Shown here piece by piece: positions 10,862 to 22,695 of a stretch of DNA of 64,000 nt. The position numbers were made by a program, and so were the translations under genes. Source of the DNA: Bemisia tabaci (Eukaryota > Arthropoda > Insecta > Hemiptera > Aleyrodidae); assembly GCF_918797505.1 (NCBI RefSeq), contig NC_092793.1, positions 43,450,243 to 43,514,242 of the forward strand, given 5' to 3'. Every line of letters begins with the position of its first letter. Position 1 is the first letter of the stretch. The notes under the pieces were generated by a model. The model was not told the origin of the DNA. It saw only the letters and a list, made by a program, of their open reading frames with translations, and made no database searches.

Positions 10862-11122
10862 AGGTGAAACCACCAGTTACAGACACCCCCAAAAATGTGA
10901 CCAGTTATAGACACCCTTCGTCTAAATATGGTAATAATAAGAAAGAAGTGACTCGGTTCTTTGTGTCGTTGTTTTTAATTCAACTCACTTGAGAATGTGG
11001 GTTGAATTAAAACAACAACACAAAGAACCGAGTCACTTCTTTCTTATTATTACCATATTTAGACGAAGGGTGTCTATAACTGGTCACATTTTTGGGGGTG
11101 TCTGTAACTGGTGGTTTCACCT
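10862..11122. mobile_element. Palindromic MITE, TA-flanked
   Basis: A 261-bp palindrome with arms of about 128 bp differing at only a few positions. The ends are AGGTGAAACCACCAG and its complement, with TA on both sides (10860-10861 and 11123-11124). Its organisation is the same as the element at 9251, but it is unrelated in sequence apart from the AGGT start. It abuts the outer inverted repeat that begins at 11139. Confidence 0.8.
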
Positions 11123-11138
11123 TATATGATACGTCTCC

Positions 11139-12306
11139 GGCCGAAAACGAACATACGGCTGGATTTAGGCCCAATCGATTCTTCGTATGAAAAGGAGTTT
11201 TTAGCCAAAAGTCCCCATGAATCCCCTTGGGGAACTGCGCACAGTGGTCCGATGAAGTTGAAAATTGGACATGTTTTCAAAAATTCACCACGAAGCGAGA
11301 AATGGACCTAGAGAGTTCATTTTTTTTTTAAACTGTAGTAATTGAGTCTACTTTTCGAATAAACTATAGTTTTGATTGTCAAAGTAATTAAAATGTGAGT
11401 AAAATGGAAAAAAATTGAAAATTGAGAATTATTGCCCGGCATTTTCTGCATTTGCGTCCTTATGAAGACCCGGATCGAAAAATACCCTTAGGTAAAGGTT
11501 GTAGATCGTTCTTTTAGCGTTGATTTGGTATAATTCATCATAGGTTTATCTTTAAAATTGAGGGAGCAAAAGCGCAAAAACGGAGCGGGTCGGCGCGCGG
11601 CCGCCTATGTTTTGAACTGCCCTGATCCCCCCCCCCCCCCCCAATTTTCCAAAAAGTGACTGAGAAAGTGTGAAAACTGGCGACTTTATTTTTCTATTCA
11701 AAATTATTATTTTTTTCTTGAAGTGGGAGGCTCACGTAAGACTTGACTTGACTCTCCTCCCCCCTTCGTAAGACCCCGTGAGTCAAACTTAAACCTAACC
11801 CCTCCCCCCCTTTTTGAGTAGCTTACGCAAGGTTTTTATTGTTTGGTAATGTTTCAGGGTTGCACTCTTCAGTTGTGTACAAATTGACTTTTTTTCTATT
11901 TTATATCATGCGTTTTCTGTAAAGAGTTACTTAATTCACCAAGCGACTCTTGGTCACTCGCAGACTTCACCTCTGGGCCCACCTCAACACCGCGCAAGGC
12001 TCGATGAGGTGATTCCATTTCAAAATTTCAGTACGATCTCGTGAGCCAAACTTAGGCCTTACCCCTCCCAGCTCGAGAAACTTACGTGATACTTAAACGG
12101 TTTTCCTAGTTCGGCCCAAAAATCATAGAAAGTACCTACCATGAAAAATACAATTTACCAAAAAGTTCTAATAGTATATTCGTTTTTGCGTGTCGATTCA
12201 GTGTATCGTATACCTACTTTGACCGTAGGATGGGTTCATTTTGGAAAAGTGGGAAGCTAATGGAGACGAGAAGCTTTTTTATGTCGGTCGTATAGCAAAC
12301 CGATTG
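11139..12306 (+). repeat. Outer inverted repeat C, left arm
   Basis: This arm matches 22696-24120 in inverse orientation with high identity. Shared landmarks are the outer end CGAACATACGGCTGG, a C16 run here (11627-11642) against G14 there, GTCGGCGCGCGGCCGCC, and the inner end GTATAGCAAACCGATTG. The right arm carries about 257 bp more (23387-23640). No coding sequence is evident. The two arms bracket about 10.4 kb containing two other foldbacks. Confidence 0.8.
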
Positions 12307-12408
12307 GCGACCGATAAGCAAGCGACTTGGTCACTCGCAGACTTCACCTCTGGGCCCACCTCAATACCGCGCAAGACTCGATGAGGTGATTCCATTTCAA
12401 AATTTCAG
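11941..12408 (+). repeat. Direct repeat pair at the inner edge of arm C
   Basis: About 90 bp at 11941-12030 (CTTGGTCACTCGCAGACTTC onward to TTTCAAAATTTCAG) recurs at 12325-12408. The second copy lies just outside the homology with the right arm of C, so it arose by local duplication after the arms formed, or is a second insertion site of the same repeat. Confidence 0.65.
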
Positions 12409-12570
12409 GAAGCGACTGGTCCCTTTAAAGTCTTGGGCTCGCCCTCAGTGTGGCCCTTCATTTTCGCCATTGCTGTAGAATCATTCAAACTTTTTATACA
12501 TAATAAAAATCGCCTTTAGTCCTCATTTCTGGAGTTGATACTTGCATCTGGTTGTTCATTGAAGCGTGCT

Positions 12571-13508
12571 AATTATGACGCGCCGTTTGGGCGAAACTCT
12601 GACCGCGGAGCATCAGAGTGCATCGTTCGCATCGGTTTCACCGGTGCAACACATCGGTGCCACCAGCCTTCCCCGGCTTTTGATTGGCTCGCAATTTTCC
12701 TCAATTTTCTTTAGTTTGAAAGAAAATTTCTCGTGGAAACCTCTCTGAAGTGCTTCTCAAAGCGACTACAAAGCTATTGATATATTACACCTACCATGTT
12801 TCTGTTTTTTTTACTTTCAATTTGAATCAAGTCTCAAAAAAAGCTGTACCTAACCTAACCTCAACCATGGGTGTTCATTTTCATTGCCAAGAGAAAACAT
12901 TGCAAATAGCCACCAGCAGTTCTCGATCTGAAATTTGACAAATTTTCAATTTAAAATCATCTTTTGTGACCTAAAATGTTTTTTTGTCTTTCAATCAGTG
13001 TCGGCTTAATACCTTTTCACTTCAGTTTCTAAAGTTTATGGCATTTCTTCATTGTTCCTTTCGCTCCTAATGGTTGAAGCTGAAGCCAAGTAGCTCGTCG
13101 GTTTGATCTGCTTTTTTTTCCTCGAAGAGGATTTAATTGTGCCTCTCCTTCAAGTCTCAGCTTTAGCAGTGTTACTTTTTCATCATAAACAATTACTTTG
13201 GTAATAATCAAAAGTTTACATTTCAGTTCTGTATCTACAAGTGTCTGCATCAGGAATCGTTCTCCGAGAGCAGCATCTCATGACTGCAGCATACAGATGG
13301 AAATTAAGCTTGTTTCATGGTTTTTATTAAACAACTTGTGCTCTAAAATTATCGTTGAAGTGACAAATGGTGTGTATTACTGTACCCGAAAGCCTAGCGT
13401 AGAAACTTGAGCACCTGTCTCAGTGTGAGCGGTCCTTTGTTGCGGTCAAAGCTGCTCATTGATGACAGTTTCTCAAAGGAAAAGTCTTCGATGGATCAAG
13501 AAAAATTA
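12571..13508 (+). repeat. Foldback A, left arm
   Basis: Inverted copy of 15402-16352 around a centre at 14455, with only scattered substitutions and a small indel near 12600. ORFs of 60-106 codons in the arms change length between copies and show no protein family. TAACCTAACCTCAACC near 12850 is a short word and not a telomere. Confidence 0.8.
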
Positions 13509-13712
13509 TCTAATGACTTATACTGATGACGCATTCTATGTCATTCTCTAATAATTCTTCCATGGCTTATGTATGTAGGTATAAATTAAGATTTAATATG
13601 TATTTCCTTGACGTGAATAAATCTTTCCTAGTGAGTGCTAATCGGACTCCGAATGATTTCCTTTACCATTCCTCTACGGATATTATAGGGAACAAAATGA
13701 ATCATGTGATTT

Positions 13713-14002
13713 CAGCCTGATTGTTGAAATTTTTTGTTTGTCGGGACGACATAGATGACATCGGTTAAAAGGCGGAGCGTGATTGGTTGGCTATGTCTTA
13801 TCGCTGCTTTGTCGTGCCTATGTCAAGTTGAACTCTTGACAAGCTAACGGCACCTCTTAAGTTTCCGACAGTATGTTGTCCATTCCACCTGACAAAGGCA
13901 CGACAAAGCAGGGATAAGACATAGCCGACTAATCTCGCTCGGTTTTTTAACCTATGTCATCTATGCCGTCCCGACAAACAAAAAATTTCAACAATCAGGC
14001 TG
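13713..14002. mobile_element. MITE in the loop of foldback A
   Basis: A 290-bp element with terminal inverted repeats starting CAGCCTGATTGTTGAAA. The homology (GGGACGACATAGATGACATC, GGCTATGTCTTATC, GCTTTGTCGTGCC) runs more than 100 bp into each side. A target duplication could not be fixed by eye. It has no ORF. It interrupts the loop between the arms of foldback A. Confidence 0.7.
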
Positions 14003-15401
14003 CTCAGGTGTGTCTTGTGTTGTTCTTGGTCTAACTCAAAGCTCATAATCATTTAAAATCAATCATCATCACAGGTTTCCTAAATCTTTGAAATGTGCAT
14101 TGAAATTTCATTGAAATTATTTCCAAGTCATGTCAAGAAGATTTTAATGGTCATTCACGTTTGGATAAACCTTCAAAAATGTCATTATGAGCGCTTTTAT
14201 GAATGCTGTGAGCACTAAATGTCACTCAAAATTTCCTCGAACGAAGCGCCGCCCATTATTGTCACTGTTTTTCTTTGATACCTGAATTTATATCTGTTCT
14301 TTTTCCCGAGAGGGGTGAAAAACATCCAAAGCAAGTTTTTAAAACTTTTTTTTTTCTAAACAGAGTCATAATCAATGCCATTTCTCCCTGTATCGGGTTT
14401 GTACGATTTTGACTGTATCATGTATATCTCTTGTATGTATCTATGGTTACGCACCACCACTTGTCTTTCTGATCCTCTCTCACGTTCATACACGCTTTTC
14501 TGATCCCGATAGATTTGTCCTTATTTCCTTCCTATTCCCCCCTTTTCCCTACAGGTTGAACCTTTGACCTTGCTTGTTCCTTCTCTGCTGCCCTAAGTCA
14601 ACATCTTTTGAAAATTTGAATGTTTCTATAACCATCTCTTTGGGCTGAATAAAGGTGAAGCTTCAGACTTTTGAGGTACGGATCCACTTCTCAGACTTTC
14701 CAACTTAAATTTTCCTGTTTCAGCATTAACTCCGTCTTCTGTAAAAGTTAAGATCCAGTAGGCATCCTCAAATAATAATCCAGAAATAGGGGGAAAAATC
14801 CAGCAACTACATCGAGCCCAGGGGGTGGTTAGGCTTTCTTTACATTTTTTGGACTAGGACAGTACCTTCCATTTGCCAGATATTGCTAGAGTCCCTTTGG
14901 CAGTGAATTTGAAAGGGCCCTCCCCAGGCAAATGAAACCTCAAGTGCTCACCCCTTCCGAATGCATGGTATTCTATTCATAGGATGATTTGAATTCAAAT
15001 TATCTTTGCAGAGCAGATGGTTGAAACTTCTTACAGTGTTTAAAAATCTCAGCTCCTATATTCTTTTAATAAAAGAGTACAAATCGACATCATTCCTTGA
15101 AGTTCCTGCAGGATTTTCTTCGTAAAAAGAAGAAAAATCACGGTAGTTTTTAAAACCTTCCGTCAAGTGGTTTCCCATTTAGAAAATAAAGTATGACAGG
15201 AAGTCTGTAGTGTCCACATACCGAGATAAGTGGTAATTAAAATATTCCAAATCATACCATGAACTGATCCTACAGAAATTGTGCACCTTCTGATGACACC
15301 GCAACACCAAGGATAAAACTGAGAAATGGTCCCAAACTTAGGCGAGGACTAAATTTTGAGATTGTCATGAGAAAGGGTGTGAATTACTATTTCAGGGAGA
15401 C
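14003..15401. other. Remaining loop of foldback A
   Basis: About 1.4 kb of non-repetitive-looking sequence. No protein family recognised and no intact long ORF. If foldback A is a mobile element, this is where coding sequence would have been. Confidence 0.4.
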
Positions 15402-16352
15402 GATTTTTCTTGATCCATCGAAGACTTTTCCTTTGAGAAACTGTCATCAATGAGCAGCTTTGACCGCAACAAAGGACCGCTCACACTGAGACAGGTGCTC
15501 AAAGTTTCTACGCTAGGCTTTCGGGTACAGTAATACACACCATTTGTCACTTCAACGATAAATTTAGAGCACAAGTTGTTTAAATAAAACCATGAAACAA
15601 GCTTAATTTCCATCTGTATGCTGCAGTCATGAGATGCTGCTCTCGGAGAACGATTCCTGATGCAGACACTTGTAGATACAGAACTGAAATGTAAACTTTT
15701 GATTATTACCAAAGTAATTGTTTATGATGAAAAAGTAACACTGCAAAAGCTGAGACTTGAAGGAGAGGCACAATTAAATCCTCTTCGAGGAAAAAAAAGC
15801 AGATCAAACCGACGAGCTACTTGGCTCAGCTTCAACCATTAGGAGCGAAAGGAACAATGAAGAAATGCCATAAACTTTAGAAACTGAAGTGAAAAGGTAT
15901 TAAGCCGACACTGATTGAAAGACAAAAAAACATTTTAGGTCACAAAAGATGATTTTAAATTGAAAATTTGTCAAATTTCAGATCGAGAACTGCTGGTGGC
16001 TATTTTGCAATGTTTTCTCTTGGCAATGAAAATGAACACCCATGGTTGAGGTTAGGTTAGGTACAGCTTTTTTTTGAGACTTGATTCAAATTGAAAGTAA
16101 AAAAACAGAAACATGGTAGGTGTAATATATCAATAGCTTTGTAGTCGCTTTGAGAAGCACTTCAGAGAGGTTTCCACGAGAAATTTTCTTTCAAACTAAA
16201 GAAAATTGAGGAAAATTGCGAGCCAATCAAAAGCCGGGGAAGGCTGGTGGCACCGATGTGTTGCACCGGTGAAACCGATGCGAACGATGCACTCTGATGC
16301 TCCGCGGTCAGAGTTGTGCGTTTTTCTGCCCAAACGGCGCGTCATACTAATT
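15402..16352 (-). repeat. Foldback A, right arm
   Basis: Inverted partner of 12571-13508. The longest ORF in it (15392-15712, minus) is open for 106 codons, but its counterpart in the other arm stops after 70, so it is not a maintained gene. Confidence 0.8.
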
Positions 16353-16906
16353 GAATGTGGGATAAAAATAATCTATTGTCTGCCATATGCCCTAGAAAAG
16401 CTGGATACACAATTGGGACCGCCATCTCCGCAATTTTATAGATTTTTTCAATTGACTTTGCAAACATGCAGAGAATCTGCTACCGGTTTTTGGGGGAATA
16501 TTTTCATAATAAATCAAGTGCTATTTTTTGTTTTCTAGATGCCCGGTTTCTTGTTCCATGTGTAAGCATATAGTTCAGCTAAATCGCTCGATAGGGCTTA
16601 AGTCTCTTCATTTTTACTTTCTACTAATTTTCAACCCGGCTTGGTAAGCATGAAAAAATGAGAGTTTTGTTATTTCTAAAAAGCCTATTTAAAAGACATT
16701 AAGAGGCTGTTGTGAGTATAATAATGGGCAGGTTGGTACCAATATGAAGGTCGCAAACACGATTTTTATCGACTTTGCAGTGATTTTCGACAAATATTTT
16801 TAATAATTTGGTAACTAGGAAAAAATTGGGCCTTCAATTTTCAAAGTTGAAAAAGAAGCTTTTAAAATTATCTGGCAGTGGTCGCGCGTTTGGTACCATT
16901 AGACCG
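16353..16906. other. Spacer between foldbacks A and B
   Basis: About 550 bp with no recognised feature. Confidence 0.5.
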
Positions 16907-19337
16907 AGAGCCAGCACCGAATCATCTAACCGGAGAGTATAAGAATTTTCACATACATTCTTAGATCGGGACACTCGAGTGTAGCAAGGATCGGGCAGTC
17001 TTGCTGGTCATAGCCGCTGGGTTCAAAATTTGAGACCCATCAAATTTCCGAAAAATTGCGTAAAATTTAACCGGAAAGTATTATACTTGGTTTTAGTCTC
17101 ATTTTGTAGGGGTGACTTCCCTGATTAGATATTACCTTGCCAGACCGTCGAACTCAGCTGGGAAAGGGTTGCCAGACCGCCCGAAAGTTCCGAAAAATTG
17201 CGCAAATTTTAACCGGAAAGTATTATAGTTGATTTTAGTCTCATTTTGTAGGGGTGACTTCCCTGAGTAGATATTACCTTGCCAGACCGTCGAACTCCGC
17301 TGGGAAAGGGTTGCCAGACCGCCCGAAAGTTGCTAAAATCGACCTTTTCTGCCTCATGTGAATGCACAATAGTCCATAGCCAACCTATCCCAAAATAGGG
17401 GTTTACCTTCCACATTCTGGAAAAAAATCTCAAGCATATGTATCCTATGTGTTTTTTAGCGCTAAGTTCGAATCTGAACTTTGCTACCTTCAATTTTTGC
17501 CGCTAAAGCCGCCATCTTGAAGAGACGTTGCCAAATCTCATTTTTGTCCAAGAATCGGTAATAACTCGTTCCCTGTGCGTCGGACGACAAATAAAGTTCT
17601 GCAAAGCGAAAGTACGTTAAATTTTGATTTTGAAACATGCATCAAAGTTTTGATACAATGCATGTACCGTCCACCAGAGCGCGCTGAAAACCGCGGGAAA
17701 TTTGAAAAAATTGTCATTTTTGTAGCTTTTCCTGAACACCTTTTTTTCTGGGCGATTTTTCGGCGAAAATGGTCGTGGAAAAGTGAAGTCAGCAAGAAAT
17801 GCTACAAGAAAGACTCAATTTTTGGACTAATGACTGTTTTCAAGGAAGTTAGGAGCGCTTGAAGTCGAAGATACCAACGGCCGAAATCGGCGTCAACGCT
17901 GGATCACGGTTCTGTCATATTATAAGGATTGCACTTAATATGGTTTCATGACGTATTATTTCAGCTTTGAGGCATTGAATCTCGCTGTGAACATTACAGT
18001 TAGAGGTTTCAATTCACCCAGTATGGCATCCCTTTCTAGATCCCTGCTCTGTCCCTATTCCCGCAGGTTTCGCAAAATTATGATGGGGCACTTTCCTTTC
18101 AGGGTCTAAATTTTTTCGAACCCGGGGGAAAAAGAGTTGAAGTCGCCTAACCATCATTTCAGCATTATTATTAAGAATTTTAAGTTTTAGTCAAATCAAA
18201 TTTGGAAATATTTCCTTCATGGGAGTAGTATATCCGATCTTTACAAAAAAATTCAACACATGATCAGCTACGCACGCTTGAAGTTATCAGAATAATTGAA
18301 CCTGGCACTCTTCTCAGCATGTTGGAAGCTGAATGAAATGATTAAAAACTCGGCATTTTGGCTTGAGCTCTCCAAGCTTGAGCTTCGGGTTCCAAAGCTG
18401 GCAGGGACGCAGAAATTTTTAATATTGGAGTTGGTAGGGAGGAGTATGTCCCCGAAACAGGGTTATCATCGACGTCTTTAAAATCAATTTGTACGGCCTC
18501 TGAATCGTCGAATTCTGCTACTTCCTCTTTGAGTGAGAAATCCTCCTGCATGGATTTTTCCATACATTTCCGCACAAAACTGTGCACCCTTAAGTGCGTA
18601 CACGTGTGCAGCTTTTGCTCTGTAAGGTTATAAAAACTCCGAAGAAACTTCGCTGAATAATGATGGTATGAAGCCTGGTAAAAACGGCAATCCAAAATTT
18701 GACTCGTTACCTTGCTCTACGGAGGAAGCCCAAAAACACTCTTTTAGGACGAACCCGCAAGTTTAGATTAAATATGTCTGCGTGCCAACAAAGAATTACT
18801 TGTCGCCGATACTTAGTAGGGAAGAAGCCTAAACCGGAGGAGCTGATAAAAATATTTTCCTGCGAATCTCAAATGCTGCTGCCAAACAGATTATGTGACA
18901 GTTGACCGCTGGGTATAAGAAAACGACCTTATTCGGTGCACATATTTGCATTTATGAAACAAAGACATAAGTGCACAGGCAGCCCAAAACAGAAATAGCA
19001 TAAAGAAAACAAAGGACACGGCGGAAATAAGGCTATAATATACATAAAAATGCACGGGACGTTTCGGTGTCTCATGACACCATCATCAACCGCCAAAAAG
19101 TACAAAAATAAAAAAAAAGAAATTAAAATCAAAAGAAACCAGCACGGCGTTACATGGTGATGATACTTGTCTCAGTATGTTGACCATCACCATGTGATGC
19201 CATGCTGGTTTCTTTTGATTTTATCTTTTTTTTCTTTTTGTACTTTTTAGCGATTGGTTATGGTGTCGTGAGACACAAAATCGCCCCGAGTATTTTACTG
19301 AATATTATCTTCGTATTTATGTTGCTGTGATTTCTGC
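16907..19337 (+). repeat. Foldback B, left arm
   Basis: A 2.43-kb arm matched almost base for base by 19574-22005 (positions sum to about 38911). Translations of several segments are identical between the arms. Near its outer end a ~142-bp unit is tandemly duplicated (about 17050-17190 and 17192-17332, shared word GCCAGACCGCCCGAAAGTT). Near its inner end lies a minus-strand hammerhead-like motif (19058-19089). Confidence 0.9.
19058..19089 (-). ncRNA. Hammerhead-like core, left-arm copy
   Basis: Exact inverted counterpart of 19822-19853, with the same C3 to U change. It is present because foldback B duplicated it. Confidence 0.4.
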
Positions 19338-19573
19338 TCCGTCCCTATTCCCGCAGGTCTCGCAAAATTATGATGGGGCACTTTCCTTTCAGGGTCTAAA
19401 TTTTTTCGAACCCGGGGGAAAAAGAGTTGAAGTCGCCTAACCATCATTTCAGCATCATTATTAGGAATGTAAATTGTTAGTCGAACCAATTTTAATCGAG
19501 GTTTTTGAATATTTCAGGCGTCAATGCTTTTTACCTCTTTTTCTTGGGAGGAATCCTCCCTCAAGGCACTTTC
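19338..19573. repeat. Loop of foldback B with an extra internal repeat copy
   Basis: The loop (about 236 bp) with the adjacent arm tip holds TCCCTATTCCCGCAGG through CCTAACCATCATTTCAGCAT. This is a copy of about 130 bp found at 18040-18175 in the left arm and in inverse orientation in the right arm. So a segment of the arm exists a third time at the centre, which asymmetric template switching or a nested insertion would explain. Confidence 0.65.
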
Positions 19574-19821
19574 ACAGAAATCACAGCAACATAAATACGA
19601 AGATAATATTCAGTAAAATACTCGGGGCGATTTTGTGTCTCACGACACCATAACCAATCGCTAAAAAGTACAAAAAGAAAAAAAAGATAAAATCAAAAGA
19701 AACCAGCATGGCATCACATGGTGATGGTCAACATACTGAGACAAGTATCATCACCATGTAACGCCGTGCTGGTTTCTTTTGATTTTAATTTCTTTTTTTT
19801 TATTTTTGTACTTTTTGGCGG

Positions 19822-19853
19822 TTGATGATGGTGTCATGAGACACCGAAACGTC
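19822..19853 (+). ncRNA. Hammerhead-ribozyme-like core, probably weakened
   Basis: The order is TTGATGA (19822), stem II GGTGTC paired to GACACC over an ATGA loop, GAAAC (19846), GTC (19851). It fits CUGANGA-stem II-GAAA except that catalytic C3 is T, so the C3-G8 pair becomes a U-G wobble. The inverted copy is at 19058-19089. A more degraded relative lies at about 19251-19285. Flanking stems were not resolved. Confidence 0.45.
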
Positions 19854-20194
19854 CCGTGCATTTTTATGTATATTATAGCCTTATTTCCGCCGTGTCCTTT
19901 GTTTTCTTTATGCTATTTCTGTTTTGGGCTGCCTGTGCACTTATGTCTTTGTTTCATAAATGCAAATATGTGCACCGAATAAGGTCGTTTTCTTATACCC
20001 AGCGGTCAACTGTCACATAATCTGTTTGGCAGCAGCATTTGAGATTCGCAGGAAAATATTTTTATCAGCTCCTCCGGTTTAGGCTTCTTCCCTACTAAGT
20101 ATCGGCGACAAGTAATTCTTTGTTGGCACGCAGACATATTTAATCTAAACTTGCGGGTTCGTCCTAAAAGAGTGTTTTTGGGCTTCCTCCGTAG

Positions 20195-20569
20195 AGCAAG
20201 GTAACGAGTCAAATTTTGGATTGCCGTTTTTACCAGGCTTCATACCATCATTATTCAGCGAAGTTTCTTCGGAGTTTTTATAACCTTACAGAGCAAAAGC
20301 TGCACACGTGTACGCACTTAAGGGTGCACAGTTTTGTGCGGAAATGTATGGAAAAATCCATGCAGGAGGATTTCTCACTCAAAGAGGAAGTAGCAGAATT
20401 CGACGATTCAGAGGCCGTACAAATTGATTTTAAAGACGTCGATGATAACCCTGTTTCGGGGACATACTCCTCCCTACCAACTCCAATATTAAAAATTTCT
20501 GCGTCCCTGCCAGCTTTGGAACCCGAAGCTCAAGCTTGGAGAGCTCAAGCCAAAATGCCGAGTTTTTAA
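20195..20569 (+). other. Open frame shared by both arms of foldback B, unknown protein
   Basis: This frame runs about 124 codons between stops, with no ATG at its beginning, and is preserved identically on the minus strand of the left arm (18342-18716). The residues look protein-like in the middle (KEEVAEFDDSEAVQIDFKD) and end with a low-complexity Ala/Leu/Pro tail. It could be a captured host exon or part of an eroded element ORF. The AG before it and a CAAGGTAACG donor-like word are too weak to define splicing. I do not recognise the family. Confidence 0.25.
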
Positions 20570-22005
20570 TCATTTCATTCAGCTTCCAACATGCTGAGAA
20601 GAGTGCCAGGTTCAATTATTCTGATAACTTCAAGCGTGCGTAGCTGATCATGTGTTGAATTTTTTTGTAAAGATCGGATATACTACTCCCATGAAGGAAA
20701 TATTTCCAAATTTGATTTGACTAAAACTTAAAATTCTTAATAATAATGCTGAAATGATGGTTAGGCGACTTCAACTCTTTTTCCCCCGGGTTCGAAAAAA
20801 TTTAGACCCTGAAAGGAAAGTGCCCCATCATAATTTTGCGAAACCTGCGGGAATAGGGACAGAGCAGGGATCTAGAAAGGGATGCCATACTGGGTGAATT
20901 GAAACCTCTAACTGTAATGTTCACAGCGAGATTCAATGCCTCAAAGCTGAAATAATACGTCATGAAACCATATTAAGTGCAATCCTTATAATATGACAGA
21001 ACCGTGATCCAGCGTTGACGCCGATTTCGGCCGTTGGTATCTTCGACTTCAAGCGCTCCTAACTTCCTTGAAAACAGTCATTAGTCCAAAAATTGGAGTC
21101 TTTCTTGTAGCATTTCTTGCTGACTTCACTTTTCCACGACCATTTTCGCCGAAAAATCGCCCAGAAAAAAAGGTGTTCAGGAAAAGCTACAAAAATGACA
21201 ATTTTTTCAAATTTCCCGCGGTTTTCAGCGCGCTCTGGTGGACGGTACATGCATTGTATCAAAACTTTGATGCATGTTTCAAAATCAAAATTTAACGTAC
21301 TTTCGCTTTGCAGAACTTTATTTGTCGTCCGACGCACAGGGAACGAGTTATTACCGATTCTTGGACAAAAATGAGATTTGGCAACGTCTCTTCAAGATGG
21401 CGGCTTTAGCGGCAAAAATTGAAGGTAGCAAAGTTCAGATTCGAACTTAGCGCTAAAAAACACATAGGATACATATGCTAGAGATTTTTTTCCAGAATGT
21501 GGAAGGTAAACCCCTATTTTGGGATAGGTTGGCTATGGACTATTGTGCATTCACATGAGGCAGAAAAGGTCGATTTTAGCAACTTTCGGGCGGTCTGGCA
21601 ACCCTTTCCCAGCGGAGTTCGACGGTCTGGCAAGGTAATATCTACTCAGGGAAGTCACCCCTACAAAATGAGACTAAAATCAACTATAATACTTTCCGGT
21701 TAAAATTTGCGCAATTTTTCGGAACTTTCGGGCGGTCTGGCAACCCTTTCCCAGCTGAGTTCGACGGTCTGGCAAGGTAATATCTAATCAGGGAAGTCAC
21801 CCCTACAAAATGAGACTAAAACCAAGTATAATACTTTCCGGTTAAATTTTACGCAATTTTTCGGAAATTTGATGGGTCTCAAATTTTGAACCCAGCGGCT
21901 ATGACCAGCCAGACTGCCCGATCCTTGCTACACTCGAGTGTCCCAATCTAAGAATATATGTGAAAATTCTTATACTCTCCGGTTAGATAATTCGGTGCTG
22001 GCTCT

Positions 22006-22695
22006 TGGACTACATCTAAGAGGCAACAGCAAAGGTTAATATACAAATTATCAGCGAATTTTTAGCGATACAAGACGACAAGTGGTACAAGACGATTATC
22101 ACCATTTTAATCTTCTATTCTAGGTGGCGGTAGCCACCCCGGCCCAATCCTAAAAAACTCCCCCTAAAAAATGATGACGCCAAAAAAAAAAAAAAAAAAA
22201 AAAAAAAAGACGGGTGGCTGCTGCCTAACTAGTTTTACACGAAACAACGCGACCGGGCTTTTCTGCACGGTTTAGTATGGTCTCTAAAAATTGGAGGCCC
22301 TATTTTTTAGCCACCTTCCCCAAAAAAAAAGAAATATGCGAAATTTTCTTTTAAAAAAATCGATAAGAACTAAATCCTTTGACCCTGCTTGGCTCTCCTC
22401 GGAGCTACGAAAATATACCTAGATGAAATAATTCTTGCAACCTCTTTATCTACCATGAAAAGAGTCTAAAATTTTAAGTCCCAATTTTCACGTGCTTGCC
22501 AATTCACTTGCCAAAAAACGGATAAAAAATGGAAAATTGTGTTATGGCCTATGCTATTTGTCCGTCGGATGGACAAAACCACTGTCTTCTTTTTTATGGC
22601 CCGTTCCGTCGCGCACTTTTTTTGCGGCAGATTCTAAGCATCGACAACGCAAGAAAAATGCATTATCGCCTTCGTGTCCATGTCATTCGGGTAAT
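22006..22695. other. Spacer between foldback B and right arm C
   Basis: It holds an A-run of about 28 (22182-22209) next to TGGCGGTAGCCACC-type repeated words, and otherwise nothing identifiable. Confidence 0.5.

Larger units (their letters stand above)
19574..22005 (-). repeat. Foldback B, right arm
   Basis: Inverted partner of 16907-19337. The near identity over 2.4 kb implies recent formation or ongoing gene conversion. No transposase or RT domain was recognised in either arm. Confidence 0.9.

Noticed and set aside
12845..12866. TAACCTAACC as telomeric repeat
   Set aside because: Only two TTAGG-type units, present at the mirrored place in both arms of foldback A.
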